Part shown: positions 37,801-54,166 of the stretch, piece by piece | How positions within the stretch are numbered: position 1 is the stretch's first letter | How the letters are laid out: every line of letters begins with the position of its first letter | NCBI RefSeq assembly: GCF_933775445.1 | Contig: NC_065875.1 | Coordinates: 6,275,001-6,339,000, forward strand | Length of the DNA: 64,000 bases | Reading direction: 5' to 3' | Origin: Argentina anserina | Lineage: Eukaryota; Streptophyta; Magnoliopsida; Rosales; Rosaceae | Notes under the pieces: generated by a model | What the model was told of the DNA's origin: nothing | The model's database searches: none | Seen by the model: only the letters and a program-made list of their open reading frames with translations | Program-made: the position numbers and the translations under genes

Positions 37801-40800
37801 TCTTCCTCTGCCAAAGCGTGAAGTTGTCCTTGCCATTGAATAGCTTTATGGACGCTCTCACCTCTCCTGCCTCAGCCATTCCTTTGCCAATCGACATCGC
37901 AAAATAAAACAAGCTCTTGATACCACGTGTTGTTATAAGCGCCTAATTATTCGCGATATAAGCAAAGAAGAGTAAACAGAAACACACCAAAGTTATAGTG
38001 GTTCAGCTGAAGCCTACCTCCACTGTAATCTCTCTTGAGAGATTTACTAGTACTGAAGAATTTAGGTACAAGTACTTATTGCAAACCTTAACCCCTCCCT
38101 ATCTAGCTCATATCTCTCTATCACCCTTAGCTCTCTCTCTTTAGGATTTCTGTCTCTATGTCTAAAAACCCCCTTGCAACCCTATTTATATCAATAGGGG
38201 CTGCTGATACAATATGAACTAGGATTACTAAACCTAACACAAATCTTAATAGAATATTGGAAGATATACTCTCCTAAAACATATAGAACAGCTGTGCTAA
38301 CTTATTTCCTTTCTAAACCTGGATTTGATTTCTGAATCCTAACTTTCCAACATGCATCAACGAGCCCTAAACACAACAAGAACTGGCATGTGCCTAAGAT
38401 ATGAAACATATCCAAGAGACATTGAAAATAATGGAACTCATACCACATCAAAGTCAGGAAAGCCCGATCAAAAAAGAAAAAGAAATAAAATAGACGTCCA
38501 ATTTGTAACTAGCACATGAGAAGAAAGCATGTGTATACCTTAGGACGAGTAAAACCAAGGTCACGGAGACTATCATCAGTAAGAATTTCATTCTTAGCAT
38601 TTTCCTGAAGCTTGGCCACTTTTGCATCATTCTTCATTACAAGATCTCTAGTTCTGAAGACATGGTTCAGCTGCATGATATTGCATTCATCAACCATCAT
38701 AAGAGGAATACATGTAAAGAGCTTATTTGAAATTCATATCTTTCAAAGCATAGGAACAAGAACGTACACAATGCATAATATATGCATCCATGACGCTTGA
38801 ATCTTCTTCTGATCCTCTGTGATAAAAGGGTTTCTTGTTGCAATGTAGTATATCCCGATAACTGTTGACTGGGGAATGTAAAGGTCGATAACCACAAAAC
38901 AGATCAAAACTAAGTCAACTTGAAAAATTATGTCCTTTAGAACTGGGATTATATAACTGCCAGCGTGACTAGGCATTGACAGAAATGGAATACTCACGGA
39001 GGGAGAAGAACAATCTTTGTCTGGATGAATGAAAGTCCTTGCCTCCAGATGTGTTATACACATCCAACCAGTGCTTATACAACTTTTGCTTCAGATCATA
39101 ACTAGCATCTGGATTAACATCCTGCTCATCAACATAAAATAGCAACATAAAATAGTTTAAGAATATGATTCAGCAAATTAAATAAGAGATGTGATAAGAA
39201 GGCGTCATCCACGCGTGAAACATTGCTGTTGAAGCTCAAAAAGATTCCAAAAATCTATTCTAAAACCCAATAAGAAAATCCTGAGACTTCTTTATGAGAG
39301 GCGAATATTGATCCCTCTTATGGACATTCAATATTTCCCTCTATGATCTATTTGTCATCGGCTGTTGAGAAGACAATCATTTGTATTGGGTACACAAAAT
39401 GATTAAAGTTGTTCATCATATGCTAGTGTCATTTAGATAGGTGTTATGGGACTGATTAACATCTCTTTTCTATATTTTTCTCCTTCATGCAGTTTACTTA
39501 GTCCGGTACCTGGTTTGGAACCCTTATCTCAAACAGGTGCCAGCTACAAAGTTGGCAACTCATCTACAAAAGTAGGGGTCTATTCCCCCGTCACATAGGG
39601 TTGGCATATCATCTACAAAGCTGGGATCGATTCCCTCGTCTACTAGGGTTGGGAGGTTTATGGGAATGGGAGAGTTTGAACTCCATTTTGTATCCCAAGC
39701 CTTACAAAAGACATTACGAAATTCAGTGGTCACAGTAGACATACTTTTATGCAACAGTCTCCTGTTCCTGCCCATTTGCCCTTTGACATTCCAGCAGCAG
39801 GCACATCCCATTTATATCTCCATTTCTTTTTTGACAGACTTTCAACCTCTGCTTCTGTTAGCTTGTGCTCCAAATGTATACCAAAGGAACTGCAAGATGG
39901 AATATAAAATAAGGGCATGAAATGCATACAATTTGGAATGTTTTGTTCAAACATAAAAATAAATACCGACATGAAAAGCATAAGAGACAAAGTTTCAATC
40001 TATAAGCATAAATATCCATAATCTAATAGCACCACTAAAACAAAAGTTCAACAATGCGTAGTCATGAAAGAAGAATTTGTTTGTGAGTCACAAAATAAAA
40101 TGCATGCTTCCTTGTAGACGTCAATGTTTAAGCACTTTGCATAGTCCTAGGGTCTCTTTCTTACTGGCCTTTGTACTTGCGGGGCATCTTGTTTGTTCTT
40201 CCTCTTTATATATACATTCCAATCAATGAGTATGTTATTCCATCCAACAAGCTAACAGAACACCTATTTATTACGCATTCACAGCCTCCATTATATTAAC
40301 AAGAAAGGAAAACGCGCTAATGGCCTTCACAGTTAATATTTTATATTTTAAATATTCTAAAAAAAAAAATTCTTGCTTCCATTCCCCGCAAGAAGCACGC
40401 CATTAGTCAAATTGAGAGGTATCTTATGAGCTTCAAAACTTCTTTCTTAGACAGAATTTCTGCCCATTATATGTCCATTCCAAGGGTCACATGAAACAAG
40501 TCACCACAGAAAGGCTATATTATTCTTTTCCCGAGCAACTATGAACATATTCATCACAACCTCAAATGAGCCATACTTCCTACCAAATGATGTGAACTAG
40601 AGGGATTGTTTGGTCATTCAATCCTGTTTACTGTCATATACTTCTAATCAGGTCATGGGAATTCACCCGAGACTGGGTTAGTGGGTTATCAATCTCAAGC
40701 TTGCTCTGCACTCTATCAACCAAACCATATATAAAGAGATACTCCCTACCTTTTTATCAGTTAGGCATCCTAACTTAACATTACTTCTATACCCAGCATA

Positions 40801-43215
40801 ATGTAATCAATTTATATTCCTAAAATAATAAAGCTTGTAGGCATTTTTCCTCTATTTAAGTTGTAAGATACTAGCAATTTAGACGAAGCTTCACAAGCAT
40901 TACATTAATGAATGACAAAATGAAAAAAGGTACATGAACAAGACATTTTATGTAACCGCACCTCAAGCATATTGATCCATCAACAGCAGATTGAGAATGG
41001 ATTTCCAGGTCCTCGTCTATATCAGAGTCAGAGGTCTCCTGTTCATCCAAGTCAGAGGTCTCCTGGTCATCCGAGGCGGAGTTGTCCTCATAATCCTCAC
41101 TTTTTGCATCTTCAGTTGCAGGGTCTTTCAGTTTTCCTTTCATAGCATTGTCACCTCCTATGCAGATACAGTAGAAGAATTAAATGCAGTTCAGCACATC
41201 CACAAATAAATAACAAATGGAGAAAATGCTATCAAGTGATCCTAGAAAGACGATTCATTAGACTTGCACTCATATTGTTGAAGCCTGCATTACCTGACAA
41301 TAAAATAGCATAAACTCAAAAAGTGAAATGAAAATGAGAGATTCACGTTCTGTAGCCTCACAGCCCAAAAGATATCAACAAGTTTTCTCGAGTTTAAATG
41401 CAAGCTTTTTTCCTTTTAAAAATATAAAATATTAAATACCAGGAGCAAAGCTCAAGTCCCTCAACTGCAGTCTAAACTATTGGTTTACAGTTGTCTGAGC
41501 CAGTCTTACGATTAAATCTCCAAATTACCACGTTCAATTTAGTATTTTTACAGTTTAAGTCATCTATGTGATGAATTATCAGGCATTTTAGTTAGAAATT
41601 CCTCAAAACCTATGCACATAAAAATACCGTAAGGAAGGTTATGATACAATCATTACAATGAACTGAATGACATGTAAACAAGATGTTAACTAACATCTTT
41701 GGGAAAATCAGATAAATTTTACCTTCTTCACCATCATCTGTGTCTTCCAAGTAACTAGAAGATTCACTTCCGTCCTCGTCATCATCAACCTCCTCCTCCT
41801 CCCCCTCCTCTGAGTCTGAGTCACTTTTACCTTCTTCTTGTCTTTTTCTATATGCAATAATGCAGGCAATACCTATTAGTTTACTCCTTAAATCGAACTA
41901 ATCTATAAAATAACACTAATAAATGAGCTGAATATCTATAACTTCCAAGTAGAGTCCATCAAATAATGTTGTCATTAACTAAACAAAGTGTAGCACGCTA
42001 CTGAATCCAAATTGACTGGAATTATATTCTTCTTAGGTCCCAAGTTCTAAAAGAAACCGAAATGCTGAGATACTACACCACACATGCATCCAAAACCACA
42101 TAATGAATTTCAAAGGACAATATAGCTTGTTTGCCCTTTTTCCACTTATCTTAAAAACAAGTTAATACATATGAAGGAATAAGCAACATCACACCTAATA
42201 AACCCAAAGAACATCTCATAAAGGACTGCACCACTCATTGAGCGTCACACATGTCAGTTTGTATCCTACCCGCATAACGCAAGTATAAACTAAGACCTCC
42301 CAATAGCCCAAACTCCCAAAACAACTTTCTTTCAGTTGGCTACACCTCAAAGGTCCAAAATCAGACTGAAGTATAAAAAAAATGCAAAATTTTGACATTA
42401 CCTCTGCCTATAAGCAGCCGCAACAGCTTGACTAGATGATCCTAGTGCCATCAACAATTTGTCATACATAGATGTCTCTTTATAAACAATTTCATCTTCA
42501 GAAGCCACACCGTTGACTTCTTCCTCTGGCAGTTCCCCTGTGCGAGAAAAATTAAACAGATGTTGGATTTTGATGCAGAGACCAGTCATTTTTCTGATTA
42601 TCCCCAGTTTCAACAAAACAAAACTACCAAAAATCATAACTTCATTATCGTAGAAATCATGACTAGATTTAAACAAACTCAGAGGATGCAACAGATACCT
42701 CAATTACACACATTTATTTTCAAACTGAAAAATAACATGCCTGATGAAGTCGGTGAAGGGCTAGCCGGCGCAACCTTTTCTTCTTCAACTCGACGACTTT
42801 TCCCTCCTTTCTGGAACTTGTTGGGCATTTTGCGTTTCCTCCATCCTACCAAACCAAAAAGACACAGCAGCATTAAAATAAAGACAGTGAAAGATTGAAA
42901 CTTGCATGATGAAACATATATAACAGGCTGAACAATACCACTACTAAATCATAAGGGGCTCAGTAAACAACTAAACCCCTCAATTGGGTTGAACCCTAAA
43001 TCATGGGGCAACGCAAATGAGTATCCATTAAGCTAAAGCAGAACACTTTTGAGTTATAATCAAGCAGCAATTCATTCAACTACAAAACTAAAGCAGCTCA
43101 CTTTTCATTCATCAGTACTATAAGCCCTTAAACAGTGTCTATATGGAATCAATCTAAAACCCTGAAAATCCCTCAAAGAATTTGTACCTGGGTTATGGCC
43201 TGAATGCTTCCCCAT
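25854..43215 (-). CDS. UTP25: UTP25 / DEF homolog, U3 snoRNP (SSU processome) protein
   Basis: Nucleolar factor for 18S rRNA maturation, with a helicase-like fold that has lost DEAD-box catalytic motifs. The exons in transcript order are 43188-43215, 42741-42845, 42402-42537, 41723-41847, 40962-41157, 39745-39889, 38998-39121, 38768-38868, 38539-38670, 32548-32628, 31878-32080, 31253-31325, 30902-30961, 30777-30815, 30408-30496, 30143-30207, 29430-29476, 28629-28688, 27484-27555, 26999-27028, 26815-26909, 26590-26695, 26411-26473, 26210-26281 and 25854-25928. They sum to 2322 nt (773 aa), all phases join, and there is no internal stop. The N-terminus ([19 protein letters not shown]) is basic and is followed by a long Asp/Glu/Ser acidic tract. 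The C-terminal half carries [27 protein letters not shown] (a degenerate DEAD position), [35 protein letters not shown] and [12 protein letters not shown]. Length is close to Arabidopsis UTP25. Intron 2 has a GC donor. Intron 9 holds a copia element. Confidence 0.95.
29607..29628. repeat. Poly(G)22 tract in UTP25 intron 16
   Basis: Twenty-two consecutive G on the plus strand, preceded by T9ATG-like sequence. It would be C22 in the UTP25 pre-mRNA. The true length may be affected by sequencing error. Confidence 0.85.
33253..33690 (-). repeat. 3' LTR of the UTP25-intron copia element
   Basis: 438 bp with TG..CA ends; shorter than its partner mainly through loss of ~18 bases around 'ctgtaatctctcttgagag'. 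Confidence 0.9.
33848..37362 (-). pseudogene. copia pol (protease-integrase-RT-RNase H), inactivated
   Basis: Seen in order on the minus strand are the Cys-rich knuckle [14 protein letters not shown] and the protease motif [10 protein letters not shown]. Next are the integrase pre-domain [12 protein letters not shown] residues to CKYCTLGKQ, and core blocks [15 protein letters not shown] and [15 protein letters not shown]. The RT follows with [18 protein letters not shown] and YVDDM, and the RNase H with [20 protein letters not shown] and KHIDVRYH. It is broken by TGA at 36334-36336, a stop at 35638-35640, a stop at 35197-35199, a stop at 34214-34216 followed by another nearby, and a frameshift just before YVDD near 34820. 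The RT also lacks the usual KSLYGL residues before KQSPRQW (about six residues deleted). It cannot make a full polyprotein. Confidence 0.92.
37349..37879 (-). pseudogene. copia gag (UBN2-type), frameshifted from pol
   Basis: Capsid-like gag domain of the copia element. The likely start is the ATG at 37879 ([20 protein letters not shown]), soon after the primer-binding site; an in-frame ATG at 37912 is less likely because it overlaps the leader. Blocks [26 protein letters not shown] and [14 protein letters not shown] are typical of gag_pre-integrase elements. The frame ends near 37349, and the zinc-knuckle part continues in another frame from about 37362, so a small indel separates gag from pol. 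Confidence 0.88.
37928..38378 (-). repeat. 5' LTR of the UTP25-intron copia element
   Basis: 451 bp with TG..CA ends; adjoins the primer-binding site at 37913-37925. Confidence 0.9.
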
Positions 43216-43370
43216 GTTGAGAACCTCGAAAGCGGACAACTTTATCGGCTGAAATCCAAGTTACCGAGTTCGAATTGCGACTTCTAAGCCTTGGGTGTCT
43301 TCTAGTTTGTTCAAGTTTTCCTGGGTTTAAAGACTCTTCTTCGGCCTTGGGGTTTAAGGACACAAGGGAG

Positions 43371-43379
43371 TTAGGGTTT
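43371..43379 (-). promoter_or_regulatory. Telo-box upstream of UTP25
   Basis: TTAGGGTTT on the plus strand (AAACCCTAA toward UTP25), about 156-164 bases upstream of the ATG at 43215. Same motif as in the RPP3 promoter. Function is inferred from its known enrichment at plant ribosome-biogenesis genes. Confidence 0.5.
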
Positions 43380-44291
43380 AAATTTGAGTTTTGTTCACAG
43401 AATACCCAAACTACCTCTTCAATTCTGTTCTATTTTCCTTCCCCTTTTGGTTTTGTAGCATTATCTAAAGGATAGATTGGGTAGTTTGCTAACAAAATTA
43501 AAACTCTTGGGGTAAAAGATGGGGGTTGTGTTAACTTTTGGGTGTGAATAACACTTGGTTTTAGAGAGTGTAGTCACGTCACTCAAGTGCACCACTAGTT
43601 TAATTTATGGTAGAAATTTGTTTGATAATGATTTTATGTAATCAAATGAAAAGTTGGTGAAGGAAAAAGAGAGAGAGAGCACCAATTTGAGAAACGATCT
43701 TGATTGATCATAGAATATCGCTTGAACCAGCAGCAACACATCGGATGATGAGGGCAGAGTCCCCTTCCATTTCAAGTTGAGGGCAATTGAGACTTTGAAG
43801 CAATAAGGTCATCCTTTAAACTTTAAAGCACACTCAGCTTTTGGAACATATACACGAAGGAGATTTCAAGCGGCATAAACAACAGGGACCTTCCGATTGT
43901 TCTTATTTGATTTCTTGTTTTCCTGACTTGGTTTTCTACAGACATCTGAAAACGAAAGACTTTATTAGTTTATTCACTGAGCTCTTGTTGCAAGCTCTTT
44001 GGGGTATGAGAGGTATTTCTCAATTTATTGTGTTCTTTCTCATTCCTCCATTATTTCCTAAATTTCAGTAATTGTTCACAGCCGCTGCTTTATCTTACCA
44101 TGAGAAACTAAGCATCAAACTCTACTTTTGGCCTTTTGGGTGTTGCTCGAATCTGGGATGATTCCTTTTCCAATCAGGGTGTGTATAGTTTCATGTAAAA
44201 ATAATAAAATATATTATATGTGACATTTCTTGGTTGATTCATCATGTAAATGAACATGCTGTCATATTTGAAGCCAATTTCTTCTATCATA
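43380..44291. other. COQ5-UTP25 intergenic region
   Basis: Both neighbours are on the minus strand, so this holds the UTP25 promoter and the COQ5 3' UTR. Plus-strand open frames here have no recognisable content. A short GA run lies near 43668-43680. Confidence 0.4.
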
Positions 44292-49284
<4,993 letters not shown>

Positions 49285-49952
49285 GACTATATACCGAAAA
49301 ACAAAACAAAGTCAGGAACTCATAACAGAATCAAAGCTACATGACCGAACCATATTCTCCACAATTAAAACTTCAAAATTTTATAACAACAACAGTCTCC
49401 AAAGTCCAGACCCAAGTTTGCTTTTCCAAAACAAACAAAAAAATCAGAAATTTATTTGAACCCACACATCAAAACGCAAAGACCAACAGAGACACAAAAT
49501 CTGAGATTCAACAATACAGAAACTACTTGGGTGATCTTTAAGGTGAAATTCAGTGATTTTAAGGTGAAATCACGCATTCGAAACGGTCATGGATCACACA
49601 CTGATAGTCAAGAAGCTGCCAATCTAAGCAGTAGATAGATGTAATGCATGAAGTTGTGTCAGGCATTTCATCAAACATCTTCGGTGCGCAAAAAAAAAAA
49701 CAATCTTTTCCTTGAAGCACGAATCAAATACAAAGAAAAAGAAAACTACATTCACATTAGACAGCGAAATGTGACGAATTTGAGAAAAGAACCTGTTGTT
49801 CGATATGAGCCGATTCTTCACCTACACCCAGTACTCGCAGTCTCAGGCTAACCAATTCAGTTTTTGCTTTTTTGTCAAAGCAAATTTTGGAAGAAACAAA
49901 ATGTCTTCTGTAAAGAATAATTAAAATTAACAACAGCGGTCAATGAATAGAT
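49285..49952. other. COQ5 upstream region; no gene
   Basis: Presumed promoter and 5' UTR of COQ5 on the minus strand. The plus-strand open frames carry no known domain. No TATA box is convincing. Confidence 0.35.
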
Positions 49953-50024
49953 GCTCATCTGGCTCAGTTCGTTAAGCGCAATGTTCGTCCTTTTTGGTCG
50001 TTGGTTCGAGCCTCACGGCGGGCG
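49953..50024 (+). pseudogene. tRNA-Lys-like pseudogene
   Basis: This 72-base stretch aligns almost end to end with plant tRNA-Lys (CTT). The 5' end is GCTCATCTGGCTCAGTT, the B-box GGTTCGAGCC and the 3' end ACGGCGGGCG, followed by a T-rich stop. The anticodon arm is ruined: one base is missing, the stem does not pair, and the anticodon position reads CGT rather than CTT. The D stem also has a mismatch. It is a decayed tRNA or a tRNA-derived insertion, not a working tRNA. Confidence 0.7.
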
Positions 50025-50264
50025 TTATTTTTTTTTCTTATTCCATGTGATTCAAAGCCCCCCCAGTGGTTTTTTGGTTTTGACATGCCAACATCCACGA
50101 TTTCAAGATTTCGGTTGACACACTGATTCACACAATGAGACAGCATATGCAAACGCAAGGATCAATTCACATAGACAACACGTACTCGGTAAATACATTT
50201 TTGTAAAAGAAATTCGAAGGTACATATAGCACACTCACATGTATATAAACATATTAGTTAAGCC

Positions 50265-51336
50265 TACACATTGGAGCATGGTCTGGGAGCCACGGGTCCC
50301 ACCTCTAGTGCGCAACTTAGGGGAATTATTCCAACAAGGGCAGCTCTAGTGCAGAGAAGAGTGGACTTTAGGGACCCCCTTTGTGTCCTTTGCGGTGGTG
50401 GTATGGAAATGGTTGTGCATTTATTTAAAAATTGTCTAGTGGTCCAAAGCTTTTGGTTGTTGGGATCGCTTCAGCTTCAGGCCCAGACACATTCTGCTAC
50501 TTTTTTTACTGATTAGGTGGAGATGATAGAGCCTATTGATGGGGGTAGCAAGGACATGTTATTTATGTGTTTGTGGGCAATTTGGCATGAACAAAACCAA
50601 GTTCTCTAGAAAGGTATGTCGTTTTTTATGAATGAATATGATTCACTGGATTGTTAAAAAAATGGAAGAGTTTCAATTTCATCACCCAAAGCCTGTGTGT
50701 AAGAAGAAGATCGAGAGCTCTTGTTAAATGGACGTCTCCTCCTAGAGGATGACTGAAGCTTAATGTGGATGGTGCGTTTGATGTGGGTTTGAATAGGGGT
50801 GGTGTTGATGTAGTTTGCAGGGATGATAGTGGAAGAAGTATCGTTGTGCTTGATATGTCTTATATTTATGCTCGCTCAGCTCTTGCTATGGAGACTGAGG
50901 CATGTAGAGAGGACTTGCTCCTTGGGATTCACCAAGGATGGGAAAATGTTGACATTGAAAGTGATTCTTCTGTGTTAGTTGCTGCTCTAAGTTCTAATAG
51001 AGCAGATTTATCAGAGGTGGATCGTGTTGTAGAAAATTATATACATTTCTTGCTTGCTTTGCCTTCTTCAACAATACACCACACTTTCCGAGAAAGCGAA
51101 TAGTGTTGTAGATAGGCTGGCTCACTTCGCTTGCAGTGGTTCTATGGATAGTGTTTGGTTTGAGGAGCCTCTTAACATTGTACACGGTATGTTTTACAAG
51201 GATATGAGTGGTGTTTCTAATGTAGCACATGGTTATGGTATTACGTCCCCCCCCCCCCCATGTTGCCTATTACTATACTATCTAATAATACTTGCGACAC
51301 TTAGCTTTGGCTAAGTAACCTGCCTTCAAAAAAAAT
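50265..51336 (+). mobile_element. 5'-truncated LINE with 15-bp TSD
   Basis: The direct repeat 'catattagttaagcc' lies at 50250-50264 and 51337-51351. The right end is an A-rich tail, and the coding remnant is the 3' end of LINE ORF2, so this is a classic target-primed, 5'-truncated insertion. A C13 run lies near 51247-51259. Whatever produced it was supplied in trans; this copy is dead. Confidence 0.88.
50271..51160 (+). pseudogene. LINE ORF2 C-terminal remnant (zf-RVT and RNase H)
   Basis: The first part has the reverse-transcriptase-associated zinc motif RRVDFRDPLCVLCGGGMEMV..LFKNC. After stops and shifts comes a plant LINE RNase H-like domain beginning KLNVDGAFDVGLNRGGVDVV, with acidic residues at ..ETEACREDLL.. 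and IESDSSVLV. The open pieces are 50271-50516 and 50765-51103. The final NSVVDRLAHFAC motif is in a shifted frame near 51100. Confidence 0.85.
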
Positions 51337-51822
51337 CATATTAGTTAAGCCGATAGGCCTTATGGAACTAACAAACTCCATATTCCTACAATGTCCCTGC
51401 AAAATATCAATTATCCGAAATACAATTACATAAAAGTAGGGCAAAATTGTACTTGAGTGGTAAAATATTAAAGGATAAAAACGGTTGAGATTTAGGATAA
51501 AATTTGAAATCACATATAGAGGCCACGTTCTAGATTTTTTCTCCCCAACTTCCTCAAACTTATCACGTATAAGTTTATGACTCTCGAGCAATGATTAAAA
51601 ATGAGAAGGGAAGGAAATATTGAGAGGAATGGATTTGAAAGATTGAGCAATCTCAGAGTTTGCATGACATTTAGGTAATTTGGGGCTCCATTTCCATTTT
51701 CATTATTATATTTGTTTTTGGAAGATGTGTTTTAGGGCAAAGCCACGAAGGGAATTTGTGGGTCACGTGCCCCACTGAAACAAATCTACAAATATTTATG
51801 TGTTAAGTCAGAGCGTAAAAAG

Positions 51823-51947
51823 TCTTGGTGCCCCAGTGATTGGGCATCTTCCTCACTACCAATAGGTTGTAAGTTTAATTCCTCTTGCTTTGTTTTCTCA
51901 TGTTTTTCATTTTGTTTATCTGTTTTTCTTTTTACGGTGTTTTTGGA
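51823..51947 (+). mobile_element. tRNA-related SINE-like fragment
   Basis: A-box-like 'ggtgccccagtgattggg' (about 51827-51843) and B-box-like 'gtaagtttaattcc' (about 51869-51882) stand 30-odd bases apart, followed by a T-rich tail. This is the usual 5' end of plant SINEs. The tail is cut by the LTR at 51948. There is no coding potential. Confidence 0.5.
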
Positions 51948-54166
51948 TGTAATAACCCGAATTTTCATTTCTGATATCATGTAATTTCTCGAAAATTATT
52001 TAAATGGTGATCAGAGTAAATTCTTATTCTATGCTTTAATTAGTCGTTGTTTTTTTAGAGCCAAAAGTTTGGAAAACGATTAAATGGTCAAGGCCCAAAA
52101 GTTGACTTTTGGCTCATAGTTCTTTCCCTAAAACTTTCTTTACGAAAGTTGTAGAACTCGTCGATATGTAGACATGCGGTACGAATGTTATAGAACTCGT
52201 CGATACGAGTTTGTAGACATGCGACACACCTAAATCGGAGTTCGTATGAAAAAGTTATGAATCAAAAAGGAAGTGAGGCAATTTTAGAAAATAGTACAAA
52301 TATGGGTTTAAAGGGAGAAAATTAGAAAAATTAGAAGTTTCATATATTTGGGTACTGTTCACGCGATTTTTCCCCTCCTAGTTGCCGGATCTTTCTCCGG
52401 TCATATCTCTGTCATCCGGTGATGGAATTGAGTGAGACCGGTGGCGTTGGAACCATCTCTTCGTCCCTTACCGATTTGAGTTAGTGTTTGAGAGAAATTC
52501 GAGCTGTTTGAAGCCCATAAATGAAGAAACAATATTGTTGTCCCATTTTGAAGAAGTGAGGAGAACTCCCTCCTCCGGCAACCAATCAAGGTAATTCTTC
52601 CTGTGTTTTGAAGCTTGTAGGATGTATATCAACCCTCTAAAATAGTTTTATCTATTTCGAAACACACAAGGAGAATCGACGATTTCAATTTCTAGGGTTC
52701 ATGAATAGTACTAAGTTATGTTCTTCACTCTCTGGTGACCTTGGTACGTCAATGAGGGAGCTTGTTGCTTCAGCGATCTTTGGGTTTTGGGGCTAAGAGA
52801 TGAGTGTTAGATTCAACTTGTGTATTATTGTTTTGGTTATTTACTAATTTATAAATGTTTCACTTAGGCTTTTGAGTTGGAAGCTTGGTATTGATGTGGT
52901 GATATTAAAGGATTTGCAGGAGCAAAAAATGTGAGTAAACCTCACGTGTAAGCTAGTTACCTTTGGTGGTAACTAGACATTTACTTATGTTTGTGTTTTG
53001 TTAATGTTGTGTGATTGGTATATAAATGTATATATATATATATTTGGTGAGTTATATATGTATATTTAAATGGTATTAGGATATGAATATATTTATCACT
53101 AACTATATATTGCTCTTATGAATGTGAAATATAGTTGGTTTATATTGATTGTGGAAGATGAGACTGAGGAGGAATAAAATGTACATCTCGGTAAATTGGA
53201 GGTTTGTGGACGGATTAACTGCATTGTTGATGTGTATACATATTGTGTGGCCGGAAGGGAAGAAAATTTATCTTCCGGCATTATTGTGATTATTGATAAT
53301 TGTGTTGTAGCCGGGAGGGAAGAAAATGTACCTTCCAGTATGATTGTTGTTGCTTGGCCTTATGTGGTGTTGTTTTTCCTTTATGACAATATTTTGGCAA
53401 AAGACTGTGTGCGTTGTTCTGCCTTTGTAGTAGCCAGATTGGCAAAAGAAAAGTAATATATGTTGTTTTGCCTTAGTAGCGGTCCAAGTGAAAAAATAGA
53501 TTTAAATGTTCAGCCTTTATGGTGGCCTTTGTGGTGTAAGCAGTGCGGAACCACACTTTGGCCGAATGTGGGGATGATTAGCTCAAGCTCTAGTCTTTAT
53601 TGCCAGTTTTCTTATCGGTGCGATTCGAGAGTCGCGTTAATCCAAAACTGTCATACATATGTTGCGTTGTTGTTCTAAGTGATGTTGTTCTGCATGTGTT
53701 ATGTGGTTATGGTGGTTTATGCATGCGTTGCGAGTTGTTTTGATTGTCGAGGCATTTGTTGCGTTGATGTTGTTAAGTTGAGTATTTATATTAAGTTTAC
53801 TCATACCAGTTGTGAAGCTAACCAAGTTTGTGTTTACAACCCTGGTGTACCATTATTGGTGCAGGGAGTAGTACAACGGGTACTACGCAATAGTTGAAAC
53901 TGAGAGTTTGAGCAGCGTGACAGCAGAGTGCTGTTTTTACTTTCTGTTCATTTTTTTCCTATTTTTAGTGAGGCTTGTGATAGATGAAAACAATACATCT
54001 TTACATTCGTGTAATTATGTTTATGTTTACAGTTTCTAATCCAAGTGGTTTGATGAACTTGGTAAAGATATTCAGCTGTTGTAACATAATTTCATCTATT
54101 GAAGTTATATCAGTGCTAACATCTTTAAATTTGAAATTTTACAGTTCATAATTTAGGGATGTTACA
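51948..54166 (+). mobile_element. Solo LTR, second copy of the 22188 family (2219 bp)
   Basis: Begins TGTAATAACCCGAATTTTC and ends AATTTAGGGATGTTACA, matching 22188-24591 throughout, including hairpin units (for example gccggaag/cttccggc at about 53250-53280) and the 3' 'accattattggtgcagggagtagta' block. It contains a duplicated 'gtagaactcgtcgata(t/c)' block at 52150-52215. Flanking pentamers differ (ttgga, tcgtc), so it may have formed by recombination between two elements. Confidence 0.82.

Larger units (their letters stand above)
33253..38378 (-). mobile_element. Ty1/copia (Tnt1-like) retrotransposon in UTP25 intron 9
   Basis: LTRs at 33253-33690 (438 bp) and 37928-38378 (451 bp) both start TGTTGTTATAAGCG and end ACACAACA. 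They are nearly identical apart from two short indels, so insertion is fairly recent. On the minus strand a primer-binding site, TGGTATCAAGAGC (37913-37925), lies two bases from the 5' LTR; it resembles the initiator tRNA-Met type used by many copia elements. A purine stretch, AAGGTGGAGAT, abuts the 3' LTR. The domain order gag, protease, integrase, RT and RNase H is normal for copia. Flanking pentamers (attat, agaac) do not match. The element lies entirely within an intron, in the same orientation as UTP25. Confidence 0.93.

Noticed and set aside
50271..51103. Candidate host RNase H gene
   Set aside because: The zinc motif, A-tail and 15-bp duplication show it is a truncated LINE.
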